This document shows positions 36,927 to 49,044 of a stretch of 64,000 bases of DNA, piece by piece. Each line of letters starts with the position of its first letter. Position 1 is the first letter of the stretch. Origin of the DNA: Artemisia argyi (Eukaryota; Streptophyta; Magnoliopsida; Asterales; Asteraceae); NCBI GenBank assembly GCA_030686995.1, contig CM060680.1:83292259-83356258 (forward strand). Reading direction: 5' to 3'. A program made the translations under genes and the position numbers. The notes below the pieces were generated by a model. It was given only the letters and a program-made list of their open reading frames with translations, was not told where the DNA came from and made no database searches.

Positions 36927-39350
36927 ATGGCCAAAAATAACAAGTTTGTGATTAAGGAACAAAAATGTAGTTTACCAAAAGATGAATTACGTGCTTTTCT
37001 TGAGGATTATCCTATTCCAAAAGAATTTAAGATTATGCTCCCTAGTAAAAATCAAACGATATTTGATGCTCCTGAGGGATATGTAGGTCTGTACACCCAT
37101 GCGTTTAAGTTGTCAAACTTTAGAAAACCAAGCCACCCTTTGATTTTAGAGTTTATGCAATACTATCAAGTACACATCTCTAGGTTCAACCCATTTGGCC
37201 TGGCTAAGTTGACAACATTCATTGTGATGTGTAAAGCCTATAGATATGAGCCTATACTGATAGTGCTTAGGGGTTTTACGAACTTGTACCTGGGTGGGGA
37301 TTGGTTGACTTTGGCAAAAAGAGGTGACCCTGATGTTCCAACCATATTGTTAAAGCCTTTTACAAACATTACGGACTGGAAAGGGAATTTCTTTTACATT
37401 CAAGATACAATAATACCTCCAGAGTACCCTGCTTTAGTGAACGAAGCATACATGTTTGATAAAAAACGTTTCAACGATGAGTTACCTTATACTGTTCGAA
37501 GGAATACATTGTATCAGCGTCTTGTTCGCCATCCAGTGAATGTTCAGTCTTTCCCCGAGCCCATTCTTTACATGGCTGGTATTGTTGACCATTGGGAGGG
37601 TTTCCCCATGAAGCTTGAAATAGTTTGTGATGGAAAAAGTATGTACACTCTTATTTAAATAAATTTGAACAACTTATCTGATGATATTTATATTCTTTCT
37701 TTCGTTTTGCAGGAATGTCTTTCCGAAACTTTGTTGTTTCCGATGGTGCCAGGGAGACGAGCTTCCTTCCGAAGAATCCTGAGGAAGTCAGCTATGGGAT
37801 TGGCTCACCCTCCGTGTCAGTTAATAATCAGGAAGACGATGCCCAGATGGTGGAACCCATAGATTCCATGCAACCTTCCAAACCAGAGAATAAATCAAAA
37901 CCAGTTATTGCAGAGGAGACTTCATAGTTGGTGGAAAATGTTGCTGAGTCTGATGACCCTCTCTCCGAGGATGACCAGGTGACCATCGTTGGCTCATCAT
38001 CTGGCATAGCTGACAGGGTTTGAAACAGGAAGGGTACGAGTGCCAAACCAGTAAAGGCTACTCCCAAAAGGAAATTGATTCTACCAACACCTCCTTCCAG
38101 GAACACCAGGCAGAAAGGTCAGGTCATTACCAAGAAGGTTGCTGAAGCGTTGGATGAAGACATCCATGGTAAGTATATTTGCTACTAATTGAACCAGAAT
38201 ATTTGTACATGCCTTCTAATTGATTGTATATTTCTCAGGTCTTCCTAATACCAAAGAGCTTCCTGATGCTTCGGCCTGCCATCACCTTGCCTTGCACATT
38301 ACCCCTCCAAGCTGGAAGTCTGTGCTAACCAACATGCCCATTGAGGAGTTGTGTGATCTGCATGACAAGAGTTATACAAGGCAAGCTCTGTTGGACAATC
38401 ATCTCAATTCTCGAACAAGGGAGGTGGTACGAACCTTTTCTTCTGCTAGGGAGAAGATGGATGAGATCTTGGCAAGAGAGAAGAAGAAAGACCAAGAGTT
38501 TGCAGAGGTTCAAGCCAAGTGTGAAGAGGCTTTGAGGGATCTTGAGCAGAATCCCCTTGTACAAGACCTTCGTTCTGATATTGCAGGGTTGGAGAAGGAT
38601 CTAAACAAAGTGAAGACAGAATCTAAGAAGCTCAGAAAGGAGGCGGCAAAGGTCGTTGGTTACAAGGAGGAGATTGCTGAGCTGGAGATCAAATGCGGGA
38701 ATCTCGAGGAAGAGAGGACAAAGCTGGGTGAGCTGGAGATCAAGCTTCGTGAAGATCTTGATGGCCTCAAGCGCAAGTATAATGCGCTTAAAAGAGATAG
38801 GGCTGCTGTTGTCTCGAAGGTCATCCCATATATAGCCATAGAGTTATATCGTAGCGATGAGGTGGGGAAAATGATAGGTGATGTTGTCAATGCTGCCATC
38901 TATCATGGGAAATGCACTACTTTGGAGGAAATTGTTGCGACTGGAAAGCCTGTGGAATTATCTGAGGTAACTTATTACCGTGCCACTCATAAGGTAGAGT
39001 ATGATAATGCAAGAAACCTCCTCGCAACTGCAGAGTACCCCTTCCTCGTTGATGCTACTAAGGATCCAATGGCTTCAGTTGAGACGCTTCTTTCAAAGAA
39101 GCCGCGTAAGGTGAAGCCATCGTCTGTAAGCAAAAAGAATACTCCTGTGAATCCTGCATCCGTGAAAGCAACTCCTGAGAAGTCCTCATCCCCGAAGGTA
39201 GTCATTGAGAAGCCCTAGTCTTCGGGCAAAGGTTCTGTTGTGCAGCCCCCCTCTCCGAAGATCGATTTGGCAAAAGCATCTTCCCCAAGTAAAGTCAGTC
39301 CTGAGGCATCCCAGGTTCAACAAGAAAAGCCCAAGTCACCTGGTAAGTGA
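36927..39350 (+). pseudogene. Antisense ORF of Tat-like element (PF04195-like), spliced, decayed
   Basis: The first exon (36927-37638) encodes about 237 residues similar to the 'putative gypsy-type transposon' domain common in plant databases: RAFLEDYPIPKEFKIMLP, GYVGLYTHAF, NPFGLAKLTTF, and a W-rich end. Two introns fit well. 37639-37712 runs GTATGT to TTTTGCAG; 38169-38238 runs GTAAGT to TTTCTCAG. Splicing keeps one frame. Exon 2 is acidic/Ser-rich with in-frame stops at 37925-37927 and near 38021. Exon 3 (from 38239) has a long Lys/Glu coiled coil (about 38430-38800), a short folded-looking stretch, and a Lys/Ser/Pro-rich tail broken by TAG at 39216-39218, with coding character to TGA at 39348. 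Role unknown; transposase activity is not implied. Confidence 0.7.
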
Positions 39351-40218
39351 AGGCTGTAGTGTTTGCAGTAATTTGGCTCCAAGGGTGGTATGTACCCTTT
39401 AAAACAATGTTTGATTATGTCGTGTGGGTTATGGTTGTATGTTCTGAACAATTTATGTTTGTGTTGCACTTAGACAATAGTTATCATATTTTGAGCAGCG
39501 TATATGCTGCGTACGAGTAATGGTTAAAATTAATGGGTGTGCTTCCCATCTTTGTTTATATGTTTCTTTCTTCATCGTTTATTAATTAAACGTTAATATA
39601 CATCCTAAGGCTTAGAACAAGGAGCCTTATTGTGTGTATTTTGAACCAAGATTTTATAGCAAACGTATAATTTAATTGCTGACAGAGGGTTGTGACCCGC
39701 TCTGTCTATATGCTTTAAGTGCGAAGGGCTTCGCATATCCTAAGACCATTTAGGAAAGTTAATGTGAATTGTGTTGGATAGCATACAAGATATAAGTACC
39801 TTGTATCATCCTTCGAACATTGAACTTGTAAATACTTGGCTGAGTAAATCTTTGTTGTTAGTTGTAACAAAAGATTCGAGGAAAACATGTTATATCATTA
39901 AGTGGGTAGGGGAGGATTACATCATTTATACAAATGAACACTAAGACACCTACCATTAATGCTTTTTTTCCTGAAAGAGAAGAATTGAATGCATAATAAG
40001 AAAAAATTGTAAGTCTTGTACGTAGGACTTACGAAGTATATGGCAAGTCATTCGTATGCTGAAGGAGGGTTACTGACGTGTAAGCCTTGCTAATTTTGAC
40101 TTATTCCATATATTCTTCCTCGGAGTATGTTCCAGGAAGCTTCCTTTGTTATTATTTTTGCAACTAAACGGGGTGACATATTGCTATGGAGTCTGCGATT
40201 TAGAGCGTGAAAGGTTCG
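39351..40218 (-). other. Tat-like element, non-coding between pol remnant and antisense gene
   Basis: No integrase motif (HHCC or DDE block) could be found on either strand. The region is AT-rich with short frames only. The integrase and the rest of RNase H appear deleted. Confidence 0.55.
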
Positions 40219-41250
40219 TTACTTTGTCGAAGCCTTTTGCTCCGTTCCGGGTTCGAAATGTTCTTGATTGTGTGGGACCGAACGCGTCTTTGTATCATTT
40301 ATGTGGTGTTTTTCCTTTTGTTTGGCTTGGAAAACTTTTTTGTTGGAGGACATACTCGATTCGCATGTTTCAGCTGGTTCGTTACTTTGTCCTTTGAAAG
40401 GATCGTTTTCTCCATATGCTATGTTATATTCCTCCAACTCTTTAGCCCATTTGACCATTCTCTGTGTTCCCTCAGGGTTCAGGAATATCCTTTCGAATGG
40501 CTTATCCGTAAGTACTCTGATGGGGTGATCCTTGAAATACTTTCGGAGACGTCTTGTGGCGTGAATCAAGGCTAGGATTAGCTTTTCTGATGCTGTGTAG
40601 CTTTTTTCCACGTTTGGTAGGGCTCTGTTCACGAAATATATTGGTATCTGTAGTCGTCTTCTTTCTGCGAAGAGCATGGCACCAATCTCATCAGGGGACA
40701 TTGCTTTGTGTAGGAACAACACTTCTCCTTTGGTTGGGGGTGCAACTGTTGGCAAGATCTCCATGCAATTCTTCCATCTTTGGAAGGCTGTTTCGGCTTC
40801 CTTGTTCCATTGATAGGATAAGTTGTTGATGATTTCATTGCGGACCTTGTAGAGAGATGAAGATCTGTTGACACCCTTCGACAAGAATGCTTTTAGTGTT
40901 TCCAAGTCGTCTTTTAGGTTTTGATTCCTCCCTTGCGTTCTCCGTGTTTGCATCTCTGAGGAGGTTTCTTCATTGATTGGATTGGTTCTAATCATTTGCC
41001 TTACGAACGTGCGTTCGTTTGACCCTTCCCTTTCAATGCCAAAAGAACACATTATTGGGTTTAACTTTAGGTTGATTTTCCTTAGTCGCATGAGGGTTTC
41101 TTCTACATCATGAAGGAGATCTTCTTTTGTCTTGCTCTGGGTGACTAAGTATCCGCCATGAATTCTCAGGTTCCTCCCTATCTGCTTTTCGAAGACCCTT
41201 TGGATCAGCCTATCGTAAGTGTCTTCGGTGTTCCATAAACCGGAGGGCAT
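40219..41250 (-). pseudogene. RT (C-terminal part) and RNase H, Tat-like element
   Basis: Begins MPSGLWNTEDTYDRLIQRVF, the region that follows the RT palm. FEKQIGRN comes next, but where the catalytic YVDD should stand the sequence is IHGGYLV, so both motif C aspartates are lost. LRKINLKLNP, a thumb/connection remnant, and the RNase H-like PIYFVNRALP, EKLILALIHATRRLRKYF and PIRVLTDKP blocks follow. The frame dissolves after about residue 290. A reverse transcriptase in this state could not polymerise DNA. Confidence 0.75.
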
Positions 41251-42009
41251 GCGTTTGAAGCAGTAGGAGCTTCTGTCTACATGAAGGCTGTTTTTTCTTC
41301 ATCTTCTTTTGCCATCTGTATCTGATGGCATCCCATATTTGTATTAAGGAAGCATTCCCAATGAACTCCAGGTAGCGGTTGCTGTTCTCCTACTGACAAA
41401 TAGCTTCCTTTTTTGGCAAGCTTTGTTGATATCTTTGAAGTTAACCTTTATTATCCATTCTCCATTTCTCCGTTGAGCTGCTATTGCATTAGTAACCCAT
41501 CGTGGGTTTTCTACCCTTCGGAGTATTCCTGCTGCTGTGAGTTTGTCCACTTCTTTCTTAATTGCTGGGCTTTGTTCAGGCGCTACCTGATGAGGCTTCT
41601 GCTTGATCGGTTTGATGTATTTGGATTCATTTACCTTGTGTTCCGTGCTAAAAGGCCTGCCGTTGATTGTGAGCAACCTTGGAACTCCTATTATATCTGA
41701 ATATTTTCCTACAAACACATCTTCGTAGGCTTCGAGCAATTTTTCCAACCTTTCTCTGAAAGTGGTAGGGAGTCGTTTCTCCATTTCCACCATTCGTACT
41801 GGATGAGATTCGTCTAGTGCCACATACCCCTTGGGACCGGAGCCTTCTCTGACGTTCATCGTACACTGTCGATTAACTTCTCCCTTATCCTTTTGGGCTT
41901 CCTGGTGTTTCTCTTCGTGATAGCTAGAGAATATAGTTCCGACACCATTGGCTGTTTGGAATTTCACTGTTGCATGCACCGTAGAGACCACAATGCCCAT
42001 CTTTTGCAT
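41251..42009 (-). pseudogene. RT (N-terminal part), Tat-like element
   Basis: Pre-RT spacer and fingers region: EVDKLTAAGILRRVENPRW, NGEWIIKVNFKDINKAC. Beyond a stop and a frame change, HQIQMAKEDEEKTAF is still legible (about 41290-41340), but the catalytic motif A reads CFLNTN instead of a CFLDAY-type sequence (Asp to Asn). Together with the altered motif C this marks a dead enzyme. The upstream frame is joined to the protease by a single TGA (42016-42018). Confidence 0.75.
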
Positions 42010-42015
42010 GGCAGT

Positions 42016-42810
42016 TCATCCGATTAACATGTTGTAGGGTGACTTCGATTTTACGATGACAAAATTGAGGATTTCTGTTCTCGCAAGCTTTCTACTTCCG
42101 AGTGTTACCTCCAGAGGTATTTCTCCCAAGGGCCACGATCGTTCCCCCGAGAAACCTACCAGGGGCATTCTTGACTCTACTCGTTTGGATTTGATTATAG
42201 TGCTGAGTTTCCTAAAGCAATGTTCATAGATTATCTTGCAAGGACTCCCGCAGTCCATATAAACTTTGTTAACCTCCATATTCGAGACTATGACCTTAAT
42301 GATCACTAGATCCTTTGAAGGGAATCCTCCTGTTTCGGACGGGAATGTTATTTCCCTAGCATCGTAAGTTTCCCTTTCGGAGGCCTTTCTTTTCAATCGG
42401 GAGGAATCCCACCGAACCATTAGGATAGGAGCTTCCTGAGGGGTATTACCCTTTCCCAGTTTCGTATCAGTGGCTTTCTCTTTGCCTTTTCTTATCCCTT
42501 TTACGAGATGTGTTAATTGCCCGAATTTTACTGTCTCTTCTATCTGCTTTTTCAACTCTCGACAGCTGTTTGTTTCATGGCCGAAGTCTTCATGGAAGTG
42601 GCAATATTTGGTAGTGTCTCTGTTCTTGCTTTTTCCCACCATGCGAGGGGGTGGTTCGAAGGCTTTGGCAGCCTTCTCTGTCGCTAAAAAACCTATTATG
42701 GCTTGGACCCTTGTTGTAAGGAGTAAACCTATTATGGCTTTTGTGTTTGTTCTTCGATCCTTCCCATGAAGACGATTTTGTTCCTTTATTGTTCTCCATC
42801 GGAGCCCCAC
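42016..42810 (-). pseudogene. Zinc-knuckle-like region and protease, Tat-like element
   Basis: YCHFHEDFGHETNSCRELKKQIE is the Cys/His motif typical of the Tat lineage after gag. The protease-like domain has VYMDCGSPCKIIYEHCF (active-site Asp kept, DCGS) and the PLGEIPLEVTLG block, ending NMLIG before a TGA. The same frame then continues into the RT part, so the TGA is a single nonsense lesion, plausibly CGA to TGA. The domain would mature gag-pol. Confidence 0.75.
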
Positions 42811-44046
42811 TGGTGGATACTTCTTTGGCTTCTATCCACGTGTATGTTTTTTCCATCAGGCCTTTGTATGTTGACGGAAGATCTGTAGATAAGAATTCCA
42901 CAAGATTCCGGTTGCGTAGGCCATGGACGAAGCCAGAAATGTGTTGCTCTTCGTGTAAGCCTAGAATCTGCAGAGTTTCATCAGTGTACCTAGTGACAAA
43001 ATTTCTTGTGCTTTCGTTCTCCTTTTGCTTAATGTTGTGCACTGTGAGGTGTGTCCTTGTGAACTTCTTTTGTTGGCTAAAGTGAGATCGAAACTTAGCC
43101 TTCAAATCATCAAAGTTGATGATGCTTTCTGGTTTCTGCCCATTCCACCAAATACGTGGGAAATCCCGAAGGGTATACGTAAACATGTGACAGGCTACGG
43201 GCATGACCCATTTCTGCATTCCAATGGCTCCTTCGAACAAATGCAAGAAATTGTCTGGATCCCCCTTTCCATCGTAGGTGCCTATATGTGAAGGCATCTT
43301 TAGACCATCCAGCAAGGGATAGTCTTCGATCCATCTTACAAAGGGTGTCGTAGGACCTGCGGGCTCTGCGTATGGATGGGCGTAAGGTGGTATGTTCATT
43401 GGAACATTATGGTATGGATTATAAGTAGGGGTACCCCTGAAGAAGGTTGACTAGTGTAGAAAGGATGAGGCATACTCGTGTTTGGAGGGTAACCATTATA
43501 CATGGTATATGAAGGGTATATCATGGGATGATTGTAGGGTACAGCCGTTTGTGAGGGATACTGATTACCAGGTTGCCCATTCATGGGAGGATAAGGGTTT
43601 GGAGGGTAACTTTGAACCGGAAACTGTGAATACAGGCCAACGGGAGGGAGACTTCCTCCTGTGTTGATTGAACCCAAGTTACCTCCTACGCCAAATGTGT
43701 GGGACGGTTGCGATAGAATTCCTCCTTCGGTCCTCCCCAGAGGTGACGTTGGTAATGGAGGTAGGTTTACCTCCATGTTCTTCCTCTGCTGGCTCCTCCC
43801 ATTAGAGCCTTCAGCAATAGTCCCTTCTCTCCTCGTAGGAGTTCTTTCGGGAATTCCTTCAAAGCCTATATTCCTTCCTCCAGCCTTTCTACCCATAGGA
43901 GACCCAATGCGCAGGATGGGGTGTTGAGCCCTAGTGACCGAAGGTCTCGGCTCCATCTCAATCTCTTCATCATACTCATCGCTGGAATATTCTAACTCCC
44001 TTCGCATCTCCGTGTTTCTGATTTGCCTCCTTCGGGCCCTTAACAA
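42590..44046 (-). pseudogene. gag: Tat-like gag, frameshifted
   Basis: The N-terminal part (44046-43396) is Arg-rich, then acidic, then Pro/Tyr/Gly-rich. After a frameshift near 43397 the capsid core is clear: GTYDGKGDPDNFLHLFEGA, FPRIWWNGQ, NFDDLKAKFRSHFSQQKK, NESTRNFVTRYTDE, ISGFVHGLRNRNLVEFLSTD. Another frame change near 42700 leads into the zinc knuckle. The order matches the family; two frameshifts make it inactive. Confidence 0.82.
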
Positions 44047-44330
44047 GGACTCTAGTTCTTCGTAATTAGCATCGACAAAGGCGGGGCTAATGATGAGCTC
44101 TGGATTAGCTGACGTGGATGCATGATGGTTGGGCGTTATTTTAGGGTGAGATCGTGTGGTAAAGGTGGAGGCCGTGATTGGCGGAAGGTTGTTGGTGTCA
44201 GTTACTGGTAAAGGGGTAAAGACGAGAAACCCGGTGGGGATGTAATCTCTTTTTCTGAATTCATTCCGGAATAATAGCGAGTGTATTTGACTTGGTTATT
44301 TAACTTGGAAATAACGGGACTAATTGTAGC

Positions 44331-44350
44331 GGGTCCCACGGATGGCGCCA
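44331..44350 (-). other. Tat-like element primer binding site
   Basis: On -, TGGCGCCATCCGTGGGACCC begins one base inside the 5' LTR. Confidence 0.75.
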
Positions 44351-44351
44351 C

Positions 44352-44987
44352 TGATTGTACAATAATTCGCACTACCAGGCCTTCGATGATGATCAAAGGA
44401 AATGAGGGGTGTTGTGATTACGCCAAGCTTGGATATAACCTGAAATAAGAAATACTAAAACACTACGTTAAGTGATTGCGCAGGGATTGAGCCCTGCGAA
44501 CCACCTTCGGCGTGTGAATAAGTGATCGGTATGAGAGTTTAAGTGTAAGCGTAGTAAAGTAAGGTGAGAGAGATTGCATAAGATTTGTCATCGTCCAGGA
44601 CAATTTATAGGTGAAGAAAACGGTCCTGGAGAGTGGTCACACGTTTGAGAGAGATCATGGGAGCGTCCCATGATTTGTGGTAACCGCTAGGGGTTAGTGT
44701 CCCACTCCTCCTGGTTTAGCGGGGGAGCTAAAGAGAAAGAGGAGACGTGGGTAAGACTTTGTCTCACCAATGTTTGGACTTGGCATTGTTCCGTCCCTAA
44801 AACTTATCGAGGGATACCCCGAAGGGCTTAATCATTCGATTGGCGAATTCCCACTTGGTAACTAGATCATTGATGATTAGTTTTACGCCAAAGAAAGTTT
44901 TAGGAGGCTAGCCAGAGCCTTCGATTATGTAGGTTACGACCAGACTCGAAGGGGTGTCCTTCGAGCTAATCGGAAGGTACATCATCA
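44352..44987 (-). repeat. Tat-like element 5' LTR
   Basis: TGATTGTACA to TACATCATCA on +, followed by ATATG. Confidence 0.93.
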
Positions 44988-45283
44988 ATATGATATGTAA
45001 TATCATATATGATTTTTTCGGCCATGAAAAAAAACGTGAAAAAACGAAAAAAATAAATTTGTCGAAAATATATCAAATAGCCTATCTTTAGAAAGATAAT
45101 TAAATGTTTGTCGTAACGGTATATATTTTTTCGCTTAACGATTAACGGTTTGAATGATATTATTATTTGAAAAAAAAAGATGAAAGTGGGTTTTTTAAAT
45201 TGTTGGGATTAATCTCATCCATTAAATCAAAGAAAGATGAAGAGAAGATGGATGGTTAAAATTAATCTCTTGATATGTAAAAA
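44988..45283. repeat. Foldback element, right arm
   Basis: Inverted partner of 35485-35820. Starts with the duplicated ATATG and ATATCATATATGATTTTTTCGGCC. It ends near CTTGATATGTA, mirroring ACATACCAAGG on the left. Confidence 0.75.
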
Positions 45284-45744
45284 AAGTTTGATTTTTAAAT
45301 GCCTTTTTACCTATTATGAAACCTTAATAAACTCAAGCGCACAATCATATTTGAGTCATTTATCGTCTAATAAGAACCTCACTCTTGTCTTGTTAGGCGG
45401 CAACACACTAAAAGAATTCAGGACCACTTGTACATAACTTTTGATCCCTAAAATAAAGAATGTGCAAGATTTACTTGACATCCTGTTTCCACTTGCACGT
45501 TTTGAACAGACCTTTGACATGAAATTCCATGTTAATGGTTAACACACAATGACAAGATGCCATACCAAGTAGGCTCAGGGACTTAATTATCGTGGCTTGA
45601 TGTCTCATGAAACGTTTTTTTTAACGGCATTAAACGTAAATTCTCAAGTTTGACTTCCACTAATAAATTATGAGTTACCAATGGGCCATAGTCATAACTT
45701 TATCGGTGATATTTAATGTTCTTTAACTAAGGATCCTAAGTTTA

Positions 45745-45777
45745 GGGTGTGATTGTCTAGGCAATTTATTCCGCGGG

Positions 45778-45824
<47 letters not shown>

Positions 45825-45968
45825 ATTTAAATATTTATACATTTTTTTATACTATATTTTGTCATACAAAAATAAACAATGTTAATGAAAAACTTAATTA
45901 TATTTTCATTTTACCTCATACAAAATTCGATACCCATCGTGATTCCTAGCAACAAACCAAACGGCCCC
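45745..45968. mobile_element. Tourist-like MITE with internal poly(T)
   Basis: TTA lies on both sides (45742-45744 and 45969-45971). The ends GGGTGTGATTG and CAAACGGCCCC are weak inverted repeats. It contains a poly(T) run of about 40 (45780-45819). The 3-bp TTA duplication suits PIF/Harbinger. Confidence 0.4.
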
Positions 45969-45989
45969 TTAGTTTAGGCCACATTATAT

Positions 45990-46033
45990 TCTATTACCAG
46001 GATATACGTGCATTGTGATGGCGGGTATTCTGT
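45990..46033 (-). repeat. Degenerate Helitron-like 3' end
   Basis: Read on -, ACCCGCCATCACAATGCACG is followed by TATATCCTGG and T. The CTGG end fits CTRR. The stem is weak. Confidence 0.3.
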
Positions 46034-46969
46034 AATCCAAATTTTCAACAAGTCATACTTTTCGAATATAAGCTTTTCTTAACAATAATTTTATAAAAAC
46101 TTTATATTGAAATTTAACTTTACACAATCACCAATTATTACATAGAAAAATCTATTTAAGTTTGATAAAATGTATATCGTAATAAACCACATCATTATTT
46201 TGAATCCAACATAACATCAAATCGCCCACTTTATATGTTTACCAATTAAAAAAAATAGACCGCAACATTATTTTATCTAAAAAGACATATATAAATGAAT
46301 TATGGCGCATTATGATTGTTGGTAATTCTAACTTGTTATCATATACGTAGTAGTTATTTAGAAAACAAAAGCATTACAATAAATTTTGTTTTGTTACTAA
46401 TGCGCCTAACAAATAAATGAAAGATATATTGAATTTTAGGCTTGTATGTTTTTTTATACATGAATATTAGGGTTAATATGTTTTCCTTATCGTCATGTAA
46501 ATCAAATCATCATTATCAGTTCTCTCCCTCTAAGCCGCATCATGATGTCTCCGGTTCTATCTTTTAACTTCTCTTGTTTTTTTTGGTTTGAAAATTTTCT
46601 GTTATGGATTTCTAAAGATATTAAGTCTTTTTAATTATCTATGTTACTCTTAATCACTATTAAAAAAGTTAAGATAATAAGTTATCATCTCTTATAAAAT
46701 TTAGCTTGGATACATGAGTTTTGTTGATGCTATCATATATGTTCTATAAAGTTTTAAACTTCTCATTTTTTTCATTGCTCGTTGACTTTTGTGCTTTTGT
46801 TATTTAGGATAAAAAAAATGTAACTGCAATTAATATGAATTTGAATCCATTGGGATAATTAAGTAAGTGAGGCCAATATAATTAGATTAGGTAGCAAATG
46901 TATAATAATTGTCTCTAAAGAAATCGAGTGTTTCTCTTCTTTTAAATCTCTTTGAGGTAGGTACTATTA

Positions 46970-47290
46970 GGGGACTGGCAACCTTTCGGCAAATGGACCT
47001 CGGCAAGCTTTGCCGATCGGCAAGACAAGCTGCCACCCATTCGGCAGGACCAAAGCGGTGCCACAATCGGTAAGTATCACCGATTCGGTGTGATATTTTC
47101 CAAGACAAATAGAGATGTTGGCATTCAATTTAAAAGGGAGATGTTGGGCTTGATTGTGAGGACCAAGATTGCCACTAAAAATCCATGTTGAGGCAACCTT
47201 AGGCATAAAATGTGTTGGAACTAGGTGATTGGTTGTTTGCATCAAAAGTTGAGGCAACCTTAGGCAAGGTTGCCACCCCCCCCCCCCCCC
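46970..47290. mobile_element. PIF/Harbinger-type MITE
   Basis: TTA on both sides (46967-46969 and 47291-47293). The ends GGGGACTGGCAACCTT and AAGGTTGCCACCCCC are inverted repeats, the latter followed by a C run. Internal GTTGAGGCAACCTTAGGCA is present twice. Antisense open frames across it (46887-47257) have no support as genes. Confidence 0.65.
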
Positions 47291-48951
47291 TTACCATTGT
47301 ATGAGTTATTTATTGGAAAATGATAAATCCTCCTACTCGATGTACCTACAAATTCTCCTACTCATAGGATCCTGACAAGTGTCAGAACTGATGGTTTAGA
47401 TATAAAGAGAGAATGAGTGAAAAAAATTATATAATATTGTTGTGTGTGTAGGAGGATTAGTAGGAGGATATTGTATGAGACTTTAGCAATGCTCTTATTT
47501 ATTTTGTGTCAAAACATTTCTACAATTTGTAATTAAAGTTGTTCATTTCAATTACATACCTGATGAGACTTGCGCATTTAACATAGTTGTACGTGTTTTA
47601 AGATGCATGATTTTTTTTAAGTGTTTGGCTTATTATATTTTCACAATAAATGATTAGTAGCTTGATTAAATTGTACAATGTGGTAAAATAATTGTATATT
47701 TGAGTGATGAAGTGATTTAAATGGTGTATTGATTGTATGTGTTAATTTATTTGTAATTTAAATAGTTGTAAATAGCGTTTTTTTTTTTTACTTGTAATGT
47801 TTACAATAGATGATTAGTAGCTTGATTAGATTGTATAATGTGGTAAAATGATTGTATATTTGAGTGGGGGTGATTTAAATAGTGTACTAATTGTTTGTGT
47901 TAATGTATTTATGCTTTTAATAGTTGTAAATACTGTTTTTACTTGTAATGTTTAAAATATATAGATAGACTTGTATTGATTTAATAGCAAAAGTAAAACA
48001 ATTCTTTCCATTATAACCAAGTGTTGAATCTTAATTTTTAAGTCTTCCATTATAAGCGAATCCAAATACTTCATAAAATAGTATAGACTAATTGTGTTAA
48101 GCTATCCGTTACTCACCTCGATTGATTTAAGCATTCCTCTTGCTTACACTTGACCTCCGTGATCATTTAAACACATAATAAACATTCTATCATCATTAGA
48201 ATCTACTACTACATCTTTAACACATAAACTTCATCTTCATCTATTTCTACTAATTTAATCTCTTTTAAGATCTTATGCCAAACACCTCATTCACTATCTT
48301 GAACTAGTCAGTAACATAACTATATCATAATTTCTACAAAATTCCATAACATGATTTCTACCAAGAATGCTTCGTATCAACATTCAGTCATAAAACAATC
48401 ATCTTTTAATGATATAAACACTATAGCATGGTCTAAATCATCCTAATAATCACTCTTTTCTAAAATCCCAAATTTATTCATAATATCAAAAATCTTGAGA
48501 ACTAATAATTCTCATTACTTACCAGGAAGGGAACTAGTTAAGAACACTTGAATCCTCCTTATGATTACACAATATCTTTTAATCCTTAATCAAATAATGA
48601 TCCTTGTAACCCTCCTGTGAACATGGAATCATAAAAATGGCTAAAAAAGATTTTTCCCTCCTTTTTCTCCTATATTGATTTACCCTTGAGGCCTTATAAC
48701 CTCAAAAGTCCAGGATCGGAAGATATTGTGTTTCATAATCTCATTCTTGATGGCTTATTTTGACATTTTCCGTTTATATAAGCTTTACATGACATATAAA
48801 GCTTATATAAGTCGAAAAGTTTTAAAACAAGCCACAAAAACTAAGCTTATAAACATAAGCCCAAAACCAAATAAAGCATAAGCCGACTATATAAGTCGAA
48901 ACAAACACCCTCCTAAATCATAAGCACAAGCATAATATGACCCACTTGTAA
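47291..48951. other. Intergenic with small inverted and tandem repeats
   Basis: 47318-47490 holds a small foldback (CCTCCTACT... and ...AGTAGGAGG). A tandem duplication follows, then LTR-like AT-rich DNA. 48762-48915 has a 14-bp-arm palindrome (TTATATAAGCTTTA) and ends CAAACACCCTCCT, which looks like a MITE terminus. No gene. Confidence 0.4.
47640..47960. repeat. 160-bp imperfect tandem duplication
   Basis: TGATTAGTAGCTTGATTA starts at 47651 and again at 47811. The following GTGGTAAAAT and TGTATATTTGAGTG blocks keep the same offset. Confidence 0.85.
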
Positions 48952-49044
48952 GGGGCTTGGCAGTGGGTGCGGGGAGGCACGACACGGTGCCTTCCCCTGC
49001 GGGAACACCGCCGCCGGTGCCTCCACACCGCACGGGGAGGTAAG

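Larger units (their letters stand above)
35821..44987 (-). mobile_element. Tat-like Ty3/gypsy element with antisense gene
   Basis: Complete element of about 9.2 kb. LTRs at 35821-36458 and 44352-44987 (about 97% identical by eye: some 19 substitutions and one 2-bp indel). Perfect TSD ATATG at 35816-35820 and 44988-44992. Sense is -: 5' LTR, PBS, gag, zinc knuckle and protease, decayed RT/RNase H, non-coding, then a + strand gene antisense to gag-pol, PPT, 3' LTR. No integrase was found. Extra antisense ORFs between pol and the 3' LTR are known in Tat/Athila lineage elements, which supports the lineage call. Confidence 0.9.
45284..46969. other. Intergenic with small repeats, no gene seen
   Basis: Contains a Tourist-like MITE (45745-45968) and a Helitron-like end (45990-46033). 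The rest is AT-rich without recognised features. Confidence 0.5.

Noticed and set aside
36927..37658. A stand-alone host gene of 243 residues
   Set aside because: It lies inside an element with matched LTRs and target duplications, splices into further exons with stops, and matches a domain known from plant retroelements.
46887..47257. Open frames on - across the Harbinger-type MITE
   Set aside because: They span the MITE end and its repeats and have no protein-like features.
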